Source of the DNA: Aquatica leii
Taxonomy: Eukaryota > Arthropoda > Insecta > Coleoptera > Lampyridae
NCBI GenBank assembly: GCA_035610365.1
Contig: CM069432.1
Coordinates: forward strand, 25,544,354 to 25,608,353
Direction: 5' to 3'
Length of the DNA: 64,000 bases
Part shown: positions 23,204 to 33,802 of the stretch, one piece after another
How the letters are laid out: each line of letters starts with the position of its first letter
How positions within the stretch are numbered: the stretch's first letter is position 1
The notes under the pieces: generated by a model
What the model was told of the DNA's origin: nothing
Database searches by the model: none
Seen by the model: only the letters and a program-made list of their open reading frames with translations
Program-made: the position numbers and the translations under genes

Positions 23204-23989
23204 TTAATTTAAAAATAATAGTCAATGTTAAATTCCAAGATAAAATTAATAACTTCAAATGTGAAAGTTAAACATAACCAGCGAAACAAAAAAGTCAAAA
23301 CAATAACCTCGAAAAACTTAAATATCAAATGTCAATGTCAAAATAACCTTAAATTTTACAATGTCAAAAATAAATAAATAAATAAATCTAACCTCAAAGA
23401 GCACTAAATATTTAAAATCAAATTTGACACAAACAAATGTCCAATTAAATTAATTTTAACAAATGTCAAAATTTAACTATTTAAACACAAATTAAGTCAA
23501 AAACCCGCAAAAACATTTTAAATTTCATGTCACAATTAAGGTAAAGTATATATGTAATAAACTTACAAAAAGTCCAGCCAGAACACAATAATCGACGTAT
23601 AAATAAAAATCACCAATCCAAATCAATAAATCACAATATATACCAAGTAATCTGACTCAAACAGACACAGTAACACAATTTTTGAAATTTTATACTATTA
23701 TTTTGCTTAATTAAATCGGAGCACTAAAAATACACGACTAGTGTAAGTGAATGTTGCTTAGCAACAACTACGAAGAAAAAACTTAGTTCTATCAAAATAT
23801 TTAAGCAAATTCTCCTATCACTATTCTGTATAAGAACAATTTTTATACTATCATTTTTAATTACACGAAAAACTGTGCAAATATTGAATGGCTGTAATTA
23901 TTAGAGAAAAAAAATTACATTGCACACCAGCTGTTATTTGTTGTCTATTTTAGATCAACATATGCCTCTTTTCCATCATATTTAACGCT

Positions 23990-24330
23990 TTCCTATCTTC
24001 AAATGTGATTCCCAATACGTCTAATTTTGCTTTTTCAATATTTTTTTGGATAGATTTTTATATTCTGTTTTCAGTTTCTATATATTTAAATTCCTCTTTA
24101 ATTTTTGTCATTGCAAAGTTGTTATTCTGTTTGCCATAATTGTGTTCGGTAGTTTTTTTTATTTTTTTACTTATTCCACTTTCATTCTTGTTATCATTTG
24201 TTCTTTGTGTTTTTTTTTTATATAATTCTTATTTTTTCTCGTACTTTCTATGTTTTGATGTCTTACTATTTATGTAAACTTGGCATTGTTTATAATTTGT
24301 TAATTGTTTTTTATTTTCCATCACTTGACT
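23990..24330 (-). other. Strand-asymmetric T-rich segment, possible LINE relic
   Basis: The plus strand is T-rich and the minus strand correspondingly A-rich, lysine-coding in several frames, similar in texture to the fragment at 4.7-6.4 kb. No diagnostic motif is present, so the origin is a guess. Confidence 0.25.
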
Positions 24331-24708
24331 AAACTCACAAATAAACTAGACCAAGTTTTTTTTAGTATAAATCAGGTTTGTTTTCAAGGACTGCTACAAG
24401 TAGCCCTGTAGTTGCAAACATTCAAATTTAATATGTAAATTTGTTGAGAAGTTCCGATTTGATTTTCAAACCGTAAAGACGTGCGGAGTGGTTATGAGGT
24501 ATCATATTGCGAATGAGGGTTGATGTTCGGTCAAATGCACTTATACAGTGAGTAGAAATTTTACAATCATTCTATTTCTCAAAAGCAATATAATCAATTT
24601 AAAACCATGCAAAATCAAGTGACGGATTTTATCTCACTACTACCAACAAATTACTTCACAAACACTAATGTTTGAGTTCTTTACAACAGTCCAAAACAAT
24701 ATGACGTT

Positions 24709-24745
24709 AACCCTCTATGGTACGAATTTTTAAAATACAGTAAAA
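24709..24745. repeat. Candidate piggyBac terminus after a TTAA
   Basis: TTAA is followed by CCCTCTATGGTACG, which resembles piggyBac-type ends (TTAA target, then a CCC-rich inverted repeat), about 300 bp beyond the end of the transposase relic. No complementary partner was found on the other side, so support is partial. Confidence 0.4.
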
Positions 24746-25045
24746 AACCCTGCGGCAATTGGAAATGTAAGAGTAAGACTATTAAAAATAACATACCCCA
24801 ATTAAAATTTAACTAGTGCACTCCTTTGTATAAAAAGCGAATTGGAACTTTAAAGTAACATTGTGCCTCTATGACGAAAATTTAATTTGTGTTATTTAGA
24901 TTTATTTGAAAAAGTTGCACATTAGTGTGCCGGGTAATATGACTGTAGCTCTAAAGTAAAAATGTACAATTATAAATAGAATAATAATTTATTAATATTG
25001 TAGTAAAATTATTTTATTTTTCATGAACTGGTTACGTAGTATAAT

Positions 25046-26772
25046 TAGGATGTATGAAATGTAAGAAACAAACTATTGTCCGGAGTAAAGCACAAAAAAA
25101 CTGAATATTTGAAACATATAGCTTTTGGTACACCCTTGCAACCAGGCATTTTGCAACGTCCTCTTTTGTCGCTAAACATTGACCAATGTCCTGTGTTGTC
25201 ACATCTGACTGTTGCAGAAGGAATAGGAGCAGTTGTTCTTTGTCAACGCTACTATTGCTGGGTCTACCTGGACGTTTCTTGGCTATCTTGCTTTCTTTAC
25301 AAAGACATTCTGCCAAATTTGCTTTATATTGAAGCAAGCTGAACTGTTCTTTTTCTGGAAGTGAACATTGATCCTCATCGCGGCGATACAATAGCCAAGG
25401 AACAACGGCTGCTAAGTCAAACATGTAGAATACTAATCTGTGGTACCATTTCCGGGAACAAATTTTTATCCGGTATAAAGCTATTATAGATAGTTACCAC
25501 TGATGAGCAGGTTACAGCAATTTTTTCTTTCTTTTTCTTATCTCATCTTTCAGCATTTGTCAAAGGATGTGCTGATGCAAATGTACTCAAGAGAGTTACA
25601 CCTTTATTATCGTACCACTTTACGGCTCGTAACTGCACTCCATCTACCTTTGCTTCTTTCTCCTCAAAGCTGCCTCTTGCTTTCTTTTTTAGAATGCTGT
25701 CACTAGAAAAATTGCTGTTGTAGATCCTATTTTCTCTTGCAGTGGCAACGGTGTATATTCCCAATTGTTCAAGTTTCACTTGAAGGTCTATACTACACAA
25801 CCAATTGTCGTAATAAAGTTTGAAATCCATATTCTTTGGAACAATAGCAACAAGCTTCAGTACTATGTTCCCGCTTGCACTAATATCAGGAAAATCTTGG
25901 ACTGGAAATATGGTCCCATTCTATACTTTATTATTATTATGTACTATTGCTTTGTAATCAGAAAAAACAAATAATTTGTATCCCCAGCGCTTAGGCTTCT
26001 TTGGATTGTATTGTTTGATGCTGCTTCTTCCTTGGAATGGAACGATTTGTTCATCTACACATAACTTTTCATTCAAAAAAATTTTATTTAGATTTGCGAG
26101 CAATCCAGTAATTAAGGGACGGATTTTGAAGAGCTTGTCATAAACAGGTTGCCTTGCTGGAATCTGATTTTCATTATTATCGAAGTGCAGGAACTTCTTT
26201 ATTAATTCCCACCGGTGTAGCAACATCGTATTGCTTACGCAGTCAACACGGCATGCTGCACTCTAGTATAACCTTGTTCTGGGTAATGAAAATATAGACA
26301 TGTAAGAACAAATGCCTATAAATTGTTCCAGCTCTTCTAAAGTAATATTTGGAGCTTTATTTGGGTTGATCCACACTGCGTAAAGGTTAGATTGTTCTAC
26401 GACAATCTTTAGAGTTTACTTGTCAAGAAGACTTCTGAAGTAGTCAATTGTTTTTTCACTCCCTCAGCGATTGGTAGCTGCCCTTTACATTGAGGTACTG
26501 CAGGTATAGTTCTCACATTTTTCCATGTAGTGGATCGTCTGTTTGTTTGTACTAAGGAAAGCTGTGGACCGCATTCGTTTAGCAGTGGAAGTACTAGGCT
26601 GATCTATGTCTGTGTCAGTAACTCGTTCAGAATCTTCACTGTCTGAAGCACTCTCGTCCGGGGCACTCTCTGATGAATTTGAATATACATCGGCAAGAAC
26701 AAACTGTTCTTCATCGTCATCACTTTGTATTTCCAATTTATCTTCATTTTCATCGGCAGGCTCGTTCAACAA
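25046..26772 (-). pseudogene. piggyBac transposase relic 1
   Basis: N-terminal frame (26772-26485) is an acidic region typical of piggyBac N-termini. The segment 26226-25921 holds ELIKKFLHFDNN and CVDEQIVPFQGRSS, the region of the first catalytic aspartate, followed by KPKRWGYKLFVFSDY. The 25830-25543 frame has YYDNWLCSIDL and TARENR, the second catalytic region. The 25424-25032 frame has MFDLAAVVPWLLYRR; after a frameshift near 25195 a cysteine-rich C-terminus appears (RCDNTGHW, CKMPGCKG), like the RING-type finger of piggyBac transposases. Stops near 26230-26480 and at least two frameshifts disable it. Confidence 0.85.
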
Positions 26773-27009
26773 GTTCTAGGTGTTGCAATTTTTCTGGAAG
26801 TCAGTATATAAATAATAGAATTAAATGAATTTTTGAAGAAATTAGACTGCGCATAAAAAAGAACTGTCAGAAATTCTGTTACAGTCACAAAAGTTAATTA
26901 ACATGTCAACCCTTAGTTAATCAAAAGCAAACAAATACAATACAAAGACAAAATTTAAGATACAAATTCCACCACTCATACTCTATTACATAAAAGCTGT
27001 CAATCCACT

Positions 27010-28625
27010 GATTACACTAATTGAAAATCATCCCCAAAACGAATGGTCGATATCAACTTCTGCAAGGCAACAAATTTAAGTTACAAACAAATAATTTAAC
27101 CGACTACAAAACTATACGAAATGTTTTAGACGCCAACAAAGCTGCTAAACGTACCTACAGCCTTGAAGAGGAATAAGGTTTTTACGCTGCCTTGAGAAAC
27201 CTACATCACACTACAGATTTAAAATTTATAAAATCGGAGCTGCCGGAAAAACCATGAAGTAGTAAACATTATAAATTTTATGAATAGAAATACTAAACAA
27301 ACACAAAATCTATTCTTTATAGATATCAAGCGTAAAAATAATAACAACGTAATCTTTAAAATAACCAGCATCAGAAACGCAATATTCATCTTGGAAAAAC
27401 CAATTAAAAAACGTAGATACCACAATGCAAATATTTCCCAGTGCTAAAACATACACGCAATAGTCGCATGATTACCGCACTTGTGAAATAATCGTGATGA
27501 TGGAAAACTGCCCAAATGTGTTTTTTGTCTTGGTCAACACCCCGTTAACTACAAAAGATGCAAGGTGTACCTTAAAATTCTAAACAGAAGACACCCAAAC
27601 ACAGCAAATTTAAGTTATGCCTTACGCCTCCAAAACCAACAACATCAGCACCCGTCCTATCAACAAAAACAACAGAGTCAACAGTAAAACCAAGGAAACC
27701 AAAATCATAAGCAACAGCAATAACAGCTATTACGGCAACTATGAAGCCAGAGACGGTACAATCCATCTCAATCACTGCCTCAGAAGCAGCTAAAAGCAAC
27801 TCCCCAAATTCCTAAGCTCACCAATCCACAAAATTACAGCTTTACTTCAATAGTAATCACGCTTTAACTAACAATCCAAGCGCAACAACAAACTATTAAT
27901 GAAATTACCATAGAAATAAACTCCTCCGAAAAAAACTAAAAAAATAATAATGGTTTCAATATATAAAATAGTTGAGTGAAACGCTAACGTCCTTGCAAAT
28001 TATAAATATAAGCTAAACCTTTCTCCTCCACAATGATTTAGACATCTTACTTACACAATTATCAAGTTTACTTCACAAATCACCTAGAAAGAGACTATCA
28101 TGCTAGAGGAAACACGGCCATTGCATTAAAAAAAACACACATTAAACGTTACATGTTACCTCCCTATAAAGAAAACTTTTTTCAAGTCATATCCATAGAG
28201 CTAGAAGACTGGAATAGCTGACTAGTGATATCAGCTTTATCCTACCATCCTAATTGTGGTGATTTTGGAACCTACGGGGTTCCTAAATCTCCACTCGTGG
28301 TCGAAGTGAGTCACTGCATCAAGTAATACAAGAATTCAAACTGGGTTTCCTCTGAAGATATGAACCCACCTACTGGCCTACCGACCCAGGTAAACTAACT
28401 GACCTACTAGACTTCATTATAACATAAAGCATAGATTCAACCTATTTTAAAATTACATCAAGCCTTGATTTAATCTCTGACCACACATCAATTATAGCAA
28501 CTGTGAGCAGCACGATCATTGCTAGAAATAATGACCTAAAATTGTATAACAAAAGAACCGACTGAAATCTCTACAAAGAGATCATTTAAAATTGCTTGGA
28601 CCTAAAAATTTCACTCTAAACTGAT
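27010..28625 (+). pseudogene. Jockey-like LINE A: gag and endonuclease, heavily decayed
   Basis: A gag-like segment at about 27060-27200 (NNLTDYKTIRNVLDANKAA, then a YAALRNLHHTT block) precedes a zinc knuckle CVFCLGQHPVNYKRC (27517-27561), the last type of knuckle in Jockey gag proteins. Endonuclease fragments follow: HARGNTAIALKKTHIKRY (about 28100), VISALSYHP (about 28230), PTYWPTD (about 28370), LLDFII and SSLDLISDHTSIIATVSS (about 28455-28510). Multiple stops and shifts are present. Homology breaks at about 28625, where an LTR-like unit begins, and resumes near 29190. Confidence 0.75.
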
Positions 28626-28626
28626 C

Positions 28627-29155
28627 TGACGCTTACTCCGGATTGAACTGCTTAGCTGAAATAGAAAGCTAAGATTGGTTCGAGGAGTTTACTCTCATGT
28701 TCGACTGTATTGTCCGTGTAACTGCAGTAAAGACACGGTTGTCTAGAGCTTCAAACGGACCTAAAAATAAAGCGAGACAATGGAAATAAAAATAACTTTA
28801 TTTTATTCTTTAAAAAAAGGTTCCGGTATTTCGGCTAGAAATTCGAAGAGAGCGGAAGCAGCGGACACAACTACCAAGCGTGGGATGAGCTATAAACAAA
28901 TGAATAATTAGTGTGCGTTTGGCAAGCGGCGATGTCGATGACCAAGCAGGCATGCAATATCGGTATTAACCTCCGTCGGATTGGTAGAAGAGATTATTCG
29001 GGTTTGGACATTTGTTGAACAGACGTGGTTGACAGTGGAAACATTAGTCGTGCAAAAATCTCTTAACACGTTACTGGGAGCTAGTGTCGACGGCGTGTTA
29101 TGCAGACCAAAACCCGACACTACGAACACGACGCCCGGTAAGGAGGGTTAGGGAA
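28627..29155 (-). mobile_element. LTR-like repeat, family 1, copy 1 (inside Jockey A)
   Basis: The stretch acgcttactccggattgaactgcttagct to ataactttattttattctt is shared with 37882-38100 on the plus strand. Read on the minus strand it contains AATAAA-type signals and ends ...CCGGAGTAAGCGT at the same base in both copies. The outer (5') half is poorly conserved between the copies and the right boundary is approximate. It separates two parts of Jockey A, so it was inserted later than that LINE. Confidence 0.5.
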
Positions 29156-29189
29156 GGGTAGACGGGGAGCGGCTTCTTCCGAAGCTTTG

Positions 29190-29300
29190 GTTAATATAAT
29201 TAAAGCTGCCAAAAATTAAAAAAATAAACACTTTGAAGAATATCTCACAAATTTAACTGCAACAACCGAAGCAAATTACTCTCTCCGTTCGCAATGCCTT
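29190..29300 (+). pseudogene. Jockey-like LINE A, continuation after the insertion
   Basis: The frame encodes ALVNIIKAAKN, then HFEEYLTNLTATTEANYSL, the stretch that normally lies between endonuclease and RT of Jockey-like LINEs (FxxYLxxLTxxxxxNYSLW). The RT itself is absent; a piggyBac fragment follows. Confidence 0.6.
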
Positions 29301-29308
29301 TAGGCAAT

Positions 29309-29551
29309 ATATTTTGAATAAGCCTAAAAACTACAGGATCAAAATATTCGTCTTGGTTGATGCAAAACTATATTTTATTTTTAATTCAGCAGTATATGTT
29401 GAACAACGGTGACTTGGTCCATCTGAAATCAGCAACTCTCCCAGTGCTGTCGTGCAGCGAACTAATAAATGGAACCGGCAGAATCGTGACCACGGACAAT
29501 TGGTTTACAAGTATGAAATTTGTAACGTGTAAATTCGTAAATGGGCATTAA
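29309..29551 (+). pseudogene. piggyBac transposase relic 2 (short)
   Basis: KPKNYRIKIFVLVDAKT (from about 29319) followed, after a frameshift, by GTGRIVTTDNWFTSM (about 29475-29520), the block around the second catalytic aspartate of piggyBac transposases. It is on the opposite strand from the relics on either side, so it is an independent insertion. Nothing else of the element is recognisable. Confidence 0.7.
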
Positions 29552-29559
29552 TTTGCTTG

Positions 29560-30117
29560 ATGGTTAGGCAACCTTGCCTTTTTCCCTCGAACTATATTCT
29601 TCAATTTATGCACGTAGAGGGCGCGAGAGTAGTTGGCCATCTACGGATTTCCGGTTATTTGGTAATACGAGTTTGTGATGGATGTGGCGGAGACGGATTG
29701 GTAAGAAAATGAGGTTTTCCCTCATCGATCATCATCTAACGTAAAGACGTCTTATTTTAGAAATTCTTAATAAATCCGCTCGAATGTCCCATTTGTAGAA
29801 CGAAGTATCTAAATATTTCTAACCAAAGTCATAGAGTAGGTTAGTATTCGCACGTGGTTGATAGTGGAGACGTACTAACTAATGTTCGCTGTTTTAGCTT
29901 TCTTTCTAGGTTTTGTTTTCTGTTTGGTTTCCTACAAACTGACGGAGTCGTTAACTGTACTTATGAAGTAACGAAAGCGCAATCTTTGTATGGGATGTAA
30001 GTCGACCGATGGCGTTCTATGGTATCTTGGGGAGTTTGCCGAGGGTTAGCAACGAGGTCTAATCTGTGAAGGGGTATTTCCATAAGTAATTTCTGGCCGA
30101 AAAGGTATTTATGCTTC
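29560..30117. other. Less AT-rich stretch without a gene
   Basis: Composition is visibly richer in G and C than the flanks. No motif is recognised; it may be the upstream part of an LTR-like sequence that continues into the TATA element at 30118. Confidence 0.35.
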
Positions 30118-30125
30118 TATATAAG
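30118..30125 (+). promoter_or_regulatory. Candidate TATA box of a retroelement-like promoter
   Basis: TATATAAG is followed about 45-50 bp later by a tcattcgt initiator-like context and then GC-richer sequence leading to a gccatgaagaag start-like context at 30278. This resembles an LTR or 5' leader, but no flanking repeat confirms it. Confidence 0.3.
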
Positions 30126-30220
30126 TTATAACGCATAAAGCAGGGGATACCGCGCGACCTCGACCCTCATTCGTCCATGCGCTTCGGGGTCTTGACTTCT
30201 GCTCGCGCAACATGTTCCGT

Positions 30221-30707
30221 TCCACCAACTTCGGCTCTCGATGACTTCTTCTAGTGGATCAACAGAGCGAAGACCGCCATGAAGAAGAAAAAGTTGTTGA
30301 AGACGTGGTAGAAGTGTAAAAAGATGGTATTGGTGGTGAAAAGGTGTGTGTGATGGCGGTAAATTTAAAAAAAGTAAATGGCTGAGATAAGATAGCAGCA
30401 TGCGAGTTGTGATAGGCGTGTACAATAAAATAGCGGAAATTTAAAAAATAAAATGCCAAAATGGTGGTATACAAATGGCGGATGATTTAAAAAATGGCGG
30501 TAATTAAAAAAAGTGTCCGAACGGCACTGAGCAGAGGTGTGGCCGTTAGTTATGATAAATACAGAGAAGTGTTGGTGGTGTGCGGGTATGTGAAGTAGCG
30601 GTTAAATTAAAAACCGTTACACCACCCAACTTCTTCTTCTTCTTCATGACGACCTTCAACCCTGTTGGTCCACTAGAAGAAGTAATCACGGGCCTAAGTT
30701 GATGGAT
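30221..30707. repeat. Inverted repeat with ~78-bp arms around GGCGG/ATTTAAAAA repeats
   Basis: The arm at 30221-30296 is complementary to 30627-30707 at roughly 75-80 percent. Shared core: acttcttctagtgga.caacag, then catgaagaagaa.aagttg. Both arms in their own sense encode HQLR....TSSSG.T, so they look like two opposed copies of a coding-type sequence. The space between holds several diverged copies of (a)tggcggtaatttaaaaaa (30354, 30430, 30474, 30494). Confidence 0.65.
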
Positions 30708-30839
30708 GTGTTCCAGAACATACTTATCATAACTACTACTGGGGACTTTTCCTTTGATGGTCAAAAAGACGGGCTTTGTCCGATCGTGTACTAATGTCAA
30801 AATATGCACCGCAAGTTGCCAATGGAACATCTGTTTCAA
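30546..30839 (-). CDS. Unrecognised 97-codon frame covering the right arm
   Basis: Composition is less biased than the surroundings (LVHDRTKPVFLTIKGK, YVLEHIHQLRPVITSSSG). The lysine run MKKKKKLGG coincides with the repeat arm. I recognise no domain. It may be a fragment of a retroelement leader or gag; it is unlikely to be a complete gene. Confidence 0.3.
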   Translation of the reverse strand: MKQMFHWQLAVHILTLVHDRTKPVFLTIKGKVPSSSYDKYVLEHIHQLRPVITSSSGPTGLKVVMKKKKKLGGVTVFNLTATSHTRTPPTLLCIYHN

Positions 30840-30879
30840 AACATTTTGTTGCAGGCTCTCACAATTTTGCTTTTTTTTA

Positions 30880-31720
30880 TGTACTTTTTGTGGAGTTCCT
30901 AAGCGACTTTCAAGATAAAATCCCTCGTTGACATATTCTTACTAGTTATACCTTTATAAATGATCCAACTGTTGATTACTGGAAGGTCAAGTATGTTACA
31001 AAGAAAAACGTGAACAGGTCATCTACTTGAACCTGCTTTACAAAAGTTTTTTTCTTGCCATTTAGTCTACTACGTCCACTCCACATTTTGTTCCAGTATA
31101 ATATAGTATTATGTTATAGTATCTTCCTTGTTCAGTTATTTATTAATAGCTTGGAGTGAATTGTACTTAAGCGCAGTAAATTTTAATTTGTTCTGGTTTG
31201 GTAATTAGTAATTGCCAGCTGTCTTGCCAACGACAAATTCGTCAAATAATTTCCAGTAGTAAGATTTCTGCCTCTATTTAAATACAGTTCTGTTAATTTT
31301 ATGATAACGTGCTCAGCAAGACTTTGATTTTTAGGCCATTTGTCATCTTTCTATGGGCAAGAAAATCGATTTATTACATATTTGGAACTTGATCAACAAC
31401 CAGCCAAAACTGTATACCAACCGTATCTGGTTTGTTGACTATGTATTGAGTGAATAAATCTCGTTTTTTGACGACAGCAACTGTTTATCAATGGTAATAT
31501 TTTCTTTGGGCGTGCAGCAGCTTCCGTAATTGGATATGATAATAAAATTTAGCATTGTTCAAACGCTCGGTCTAGTGGATCGAGTGTCAAATCTTAAAAA
31601 CCTCATATTGTTACGGAACCTTTCACGCGACATCGTTTTACTAAAAATCAGGCCCTCATACCTTTAACTGTAAGCTATAGGCTTCTAAAGCACAAGCACC
31701 ATATGCCCTGCGAGCACGTA
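30880..31720 (-). pseudogene. piggyBac transposase relic 3
   Basis: In the minus direction: a SKTMSRERFRNNMRFLRFD block (about 31665-31600), TPKENITIDKQLLSS (about 31510-31465), then AEHVIIKLTELYLNRGRNL and TTGNYLTNLSLARQL (about 31320-31200), KMWSGRSRLNGKKKTF (about 31095-31040) and a C-terminal tail with DPTVDYWKVKYVTKK. The order and motifs match piggyBac transposases; frames shift repeatedly. It differs in sequence from relics 1 and 2, so at least two piggyBac lineages are present. Confidence 0.7.
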
Positions 31721-31825
31721 AAATAGCAATAAGAACTTGAAGTTTTGAAATATATATGGTTTAATCATGCGCTTAACGTATTACGGAATTCTAAAATATT
31801 CATTACTACAATAGTTTTGCAAAGA

Positions 31826-31848
31826 GTCAAATTGACCACTTTGGCAGT
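31826..31848. repeat. 23-bp repeat with GGTCAAATTGACC-type palindrome, copy 1
   Basis: gtcaaattgaccacttyggcagt here and at 33034-33056 differ at one base. Sequence of this kind near a TTAA (33064) is reminiscent of some piggyBac ends and may mark an element of about 1.2 kb or two separate ends. Confidence 0.55.
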
Positions 31849-32269
31849 ATTATGTAAAAAAGTAAAAAAAAAATAAAATTTTACTTAAATTTTGCGTTTG
31901 TATATAGGATGTATCTGATTAACAGGTGTTATTTTTGTGGACAAAATTACAGCATAAATACAACCAAAAAATTTCAAAATAAAGGTTCGATTCAAACATT
32001 TTAGAAAAATCACAACTTTTAGCAAAATAAATCGTAAATTACGGATCTGTAGTCTCCTAAAGTTGTTGACATTATGAATAAAAATAAACTGTTCTAAGAA
32101 ATGCAAATTTATTTTCAGCAATTTGCTGACACCAAAAATAAATACAAAATGATGTTATCCGATAACGAGTAATTAAATTACTGTGTTAAATGAAGTTACA
32201 ATTCCGTACATTCTTTTCAAGTACACTAGATAATACCTCCTTTATTGGATAAAACACAAACGTCTAAAC

Positions 32270-32560
32270 GTCGCCAAAAATTGTTTGTTACTCAGGTAAA
32301 TAATTGCACATTCTGTCTAATTGCATTTGCTGCTGCAAAAAATCGATTTTGCACCTTTTGTCTATTATTTACGGAAGTTTTGTATGCTTCACTTTTCATA
32401 TAACTCCAAAAAAATGTCTAAAGAGTTGACATCTGGTCTACGGGCTGATCAGCATCTAGTGCCGTTTTTTCTAATCTAACGACCCGTAAAAATTATATTT
32501 AATTTATAAACGAGGCGACTTACGTGCTCTATCGTGCATAAACCACATTGTTCTGCAAAC
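32270..32560 (-). pseudogene. Tc1/mariner-superfamily transposase fragment
   Basis: Minus-strand frames give WFMHDRARKSPRL (about 32555), then after shifts RPDVNSLDIFFWSYMKSEAYKT (about 32445-32385) and NRFFAAANAIRQNVQLF. This matches the pattern FMHDGAxPH ... RSPDLxPLDFFLWG..KxxVY of mariner-like DDE transposases seen in insects. Only the C-terminal third remains. It lies between the two 23-bp repeats. Confidence 0.65.
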
Positions 32561-33033
32561 TACAAAGAGTGAGTCATCAAATTCTCTCACAAAAGTTTCT
32601 TGTAAAAGTACAAGTACAATCCGTCTATAAGTCTTTACAATAACAAATCATATTGTCGAACTCAGTTCTAAGAAAGTTGAATTTTGCATTTAAGCTTAGT
32701 TTTGGTTACAACCAAAGATAAACGTGATCGTGTACACAAAGTACATTTTGTTAGTCAAGGTCAGTAATAGTATTGTGAAATAAACGTTACTATCTGCTTT
32801 AATTATTTGATTAATAATTGGTTTTGTAGATGATGGAAAATTAAAGAATATAATTAAAACAATAAATTTCTCAAAACTGGGTCACTTTAGACCAAATCTT
32901 TAAAGGAAAAATTTTTACGCCACAAGTAAACTACACCTTGAGTTTGAAGTCATATTTTAGATACCCTCTGTATATCACAAAAATATAAGGAAAGTTCAAT
33001 TAAAATAAGGACAAAGTTTAAAGTTCATAAAGG

Positions 33034-33056
33034 GTCAAATTGACCACTTCGGCAGT
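33034..33056. repeat. 23-bp repeat, copy 2
   Basis: Same orientation and 22 of 23 bases identical to 31826-31848. Followed at 33064 by a TTAA. The palindromic core is complete here (gggtcaaattgacc). Confidence 0.55.
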
Positions 33057-33802
33057 TCTAATGTTAAAAAATTTCTTAAGATCGATGCGAGGTCATTTGC
33101 GAACAGCAATTTAACATCGCTAGTCTACCTTGATCTATACAATTTTAGTAAACAAGTAGTTTTAATACAAAGAATTAACATATAAATATCATTTATACGG
33201 AAAAAATGGAAGTAACCAAATGAAAGTAAATTATTAGAGATTACAAATGGTATATAGTAAAACCTGTTCTAATAAAGTGTTAGTAAATAAAATCAATATA
33301 TTCATGACAGTTAATTATATTTCTAAAGACAATAATTAGATTTTTTAATATTTAATTCCTTATACAAAAACTGCAGAATGTAGCAATTTATAAAAAAAAA
33401 CATTATTTCAAATAAATAAATAAACCAAATTTATCTTAAACCGTTTATATATAATAAATAAATGCTTACACTTTAAACATTGCAAATGTTAAATTTGATG
33501 CGTTTATAAAAAACATATTTCTAATTAATCAAACAAGAAAGTTGAACAAATACAGTAACAATTAGTAAAGTTTTACAGTATTGCAAACACGCCATCGTTG
33601 CTCAATGTAAAATATGCACACCACAAATTATAATGCGAGGAACAGTTTATTAAAAAATTACAAGCGAGATGAAAACGGTTGTTACAAACTTTCGTTGCCA
33701 CATAAAAATAATTATGTAAATATAGACAATATGTTGCAGACGTCGTTTTCTCGATTTAAATAGAATGTAACAAAATTCAGTTTTTTATAAGATTCATACA
33801 AA

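Larger units (their letters stand above)
18316..23750 (-). mobile_element. Near full-length R1/I-like non-LTR retrotransposon
   Basis: Read on the minus strand: a 5' leader (about 23750-23204), a gag-like ORF1 (23203 to about 21426), an endonuclease-RT ORF2 (21409 to about 18760) and a 3' untranslated region ending in an A tract (poly-T at about 18318-18328). Coding parts contain scattered stops and frameshifts, but most motifs are preserved, so the copy is only moderately old. The exact 5' end and target duplication could not be determined. The region is more AT-rich than its surroundings. Confidence 0.8.

Noticed and set aside
23360-23395. Microsatellite (aaat)n as a regulatory element
   Set aside because: A short AAAT run in the LINE 5' leader; ordinary for this base composition.
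26772-27010. Second piggyBac terminus matching the one at 24709
   Set aside because: Searched for the complement of CCCTCTATGGTACG followed by TTAA; TTAA tetramers exist but without the repeat.
31984-31996. ggttcgattcaaa as a B box of a tRNA gene or SINE
   Set aside because: No A box or cloverleaf is found at the proper distance upstream.
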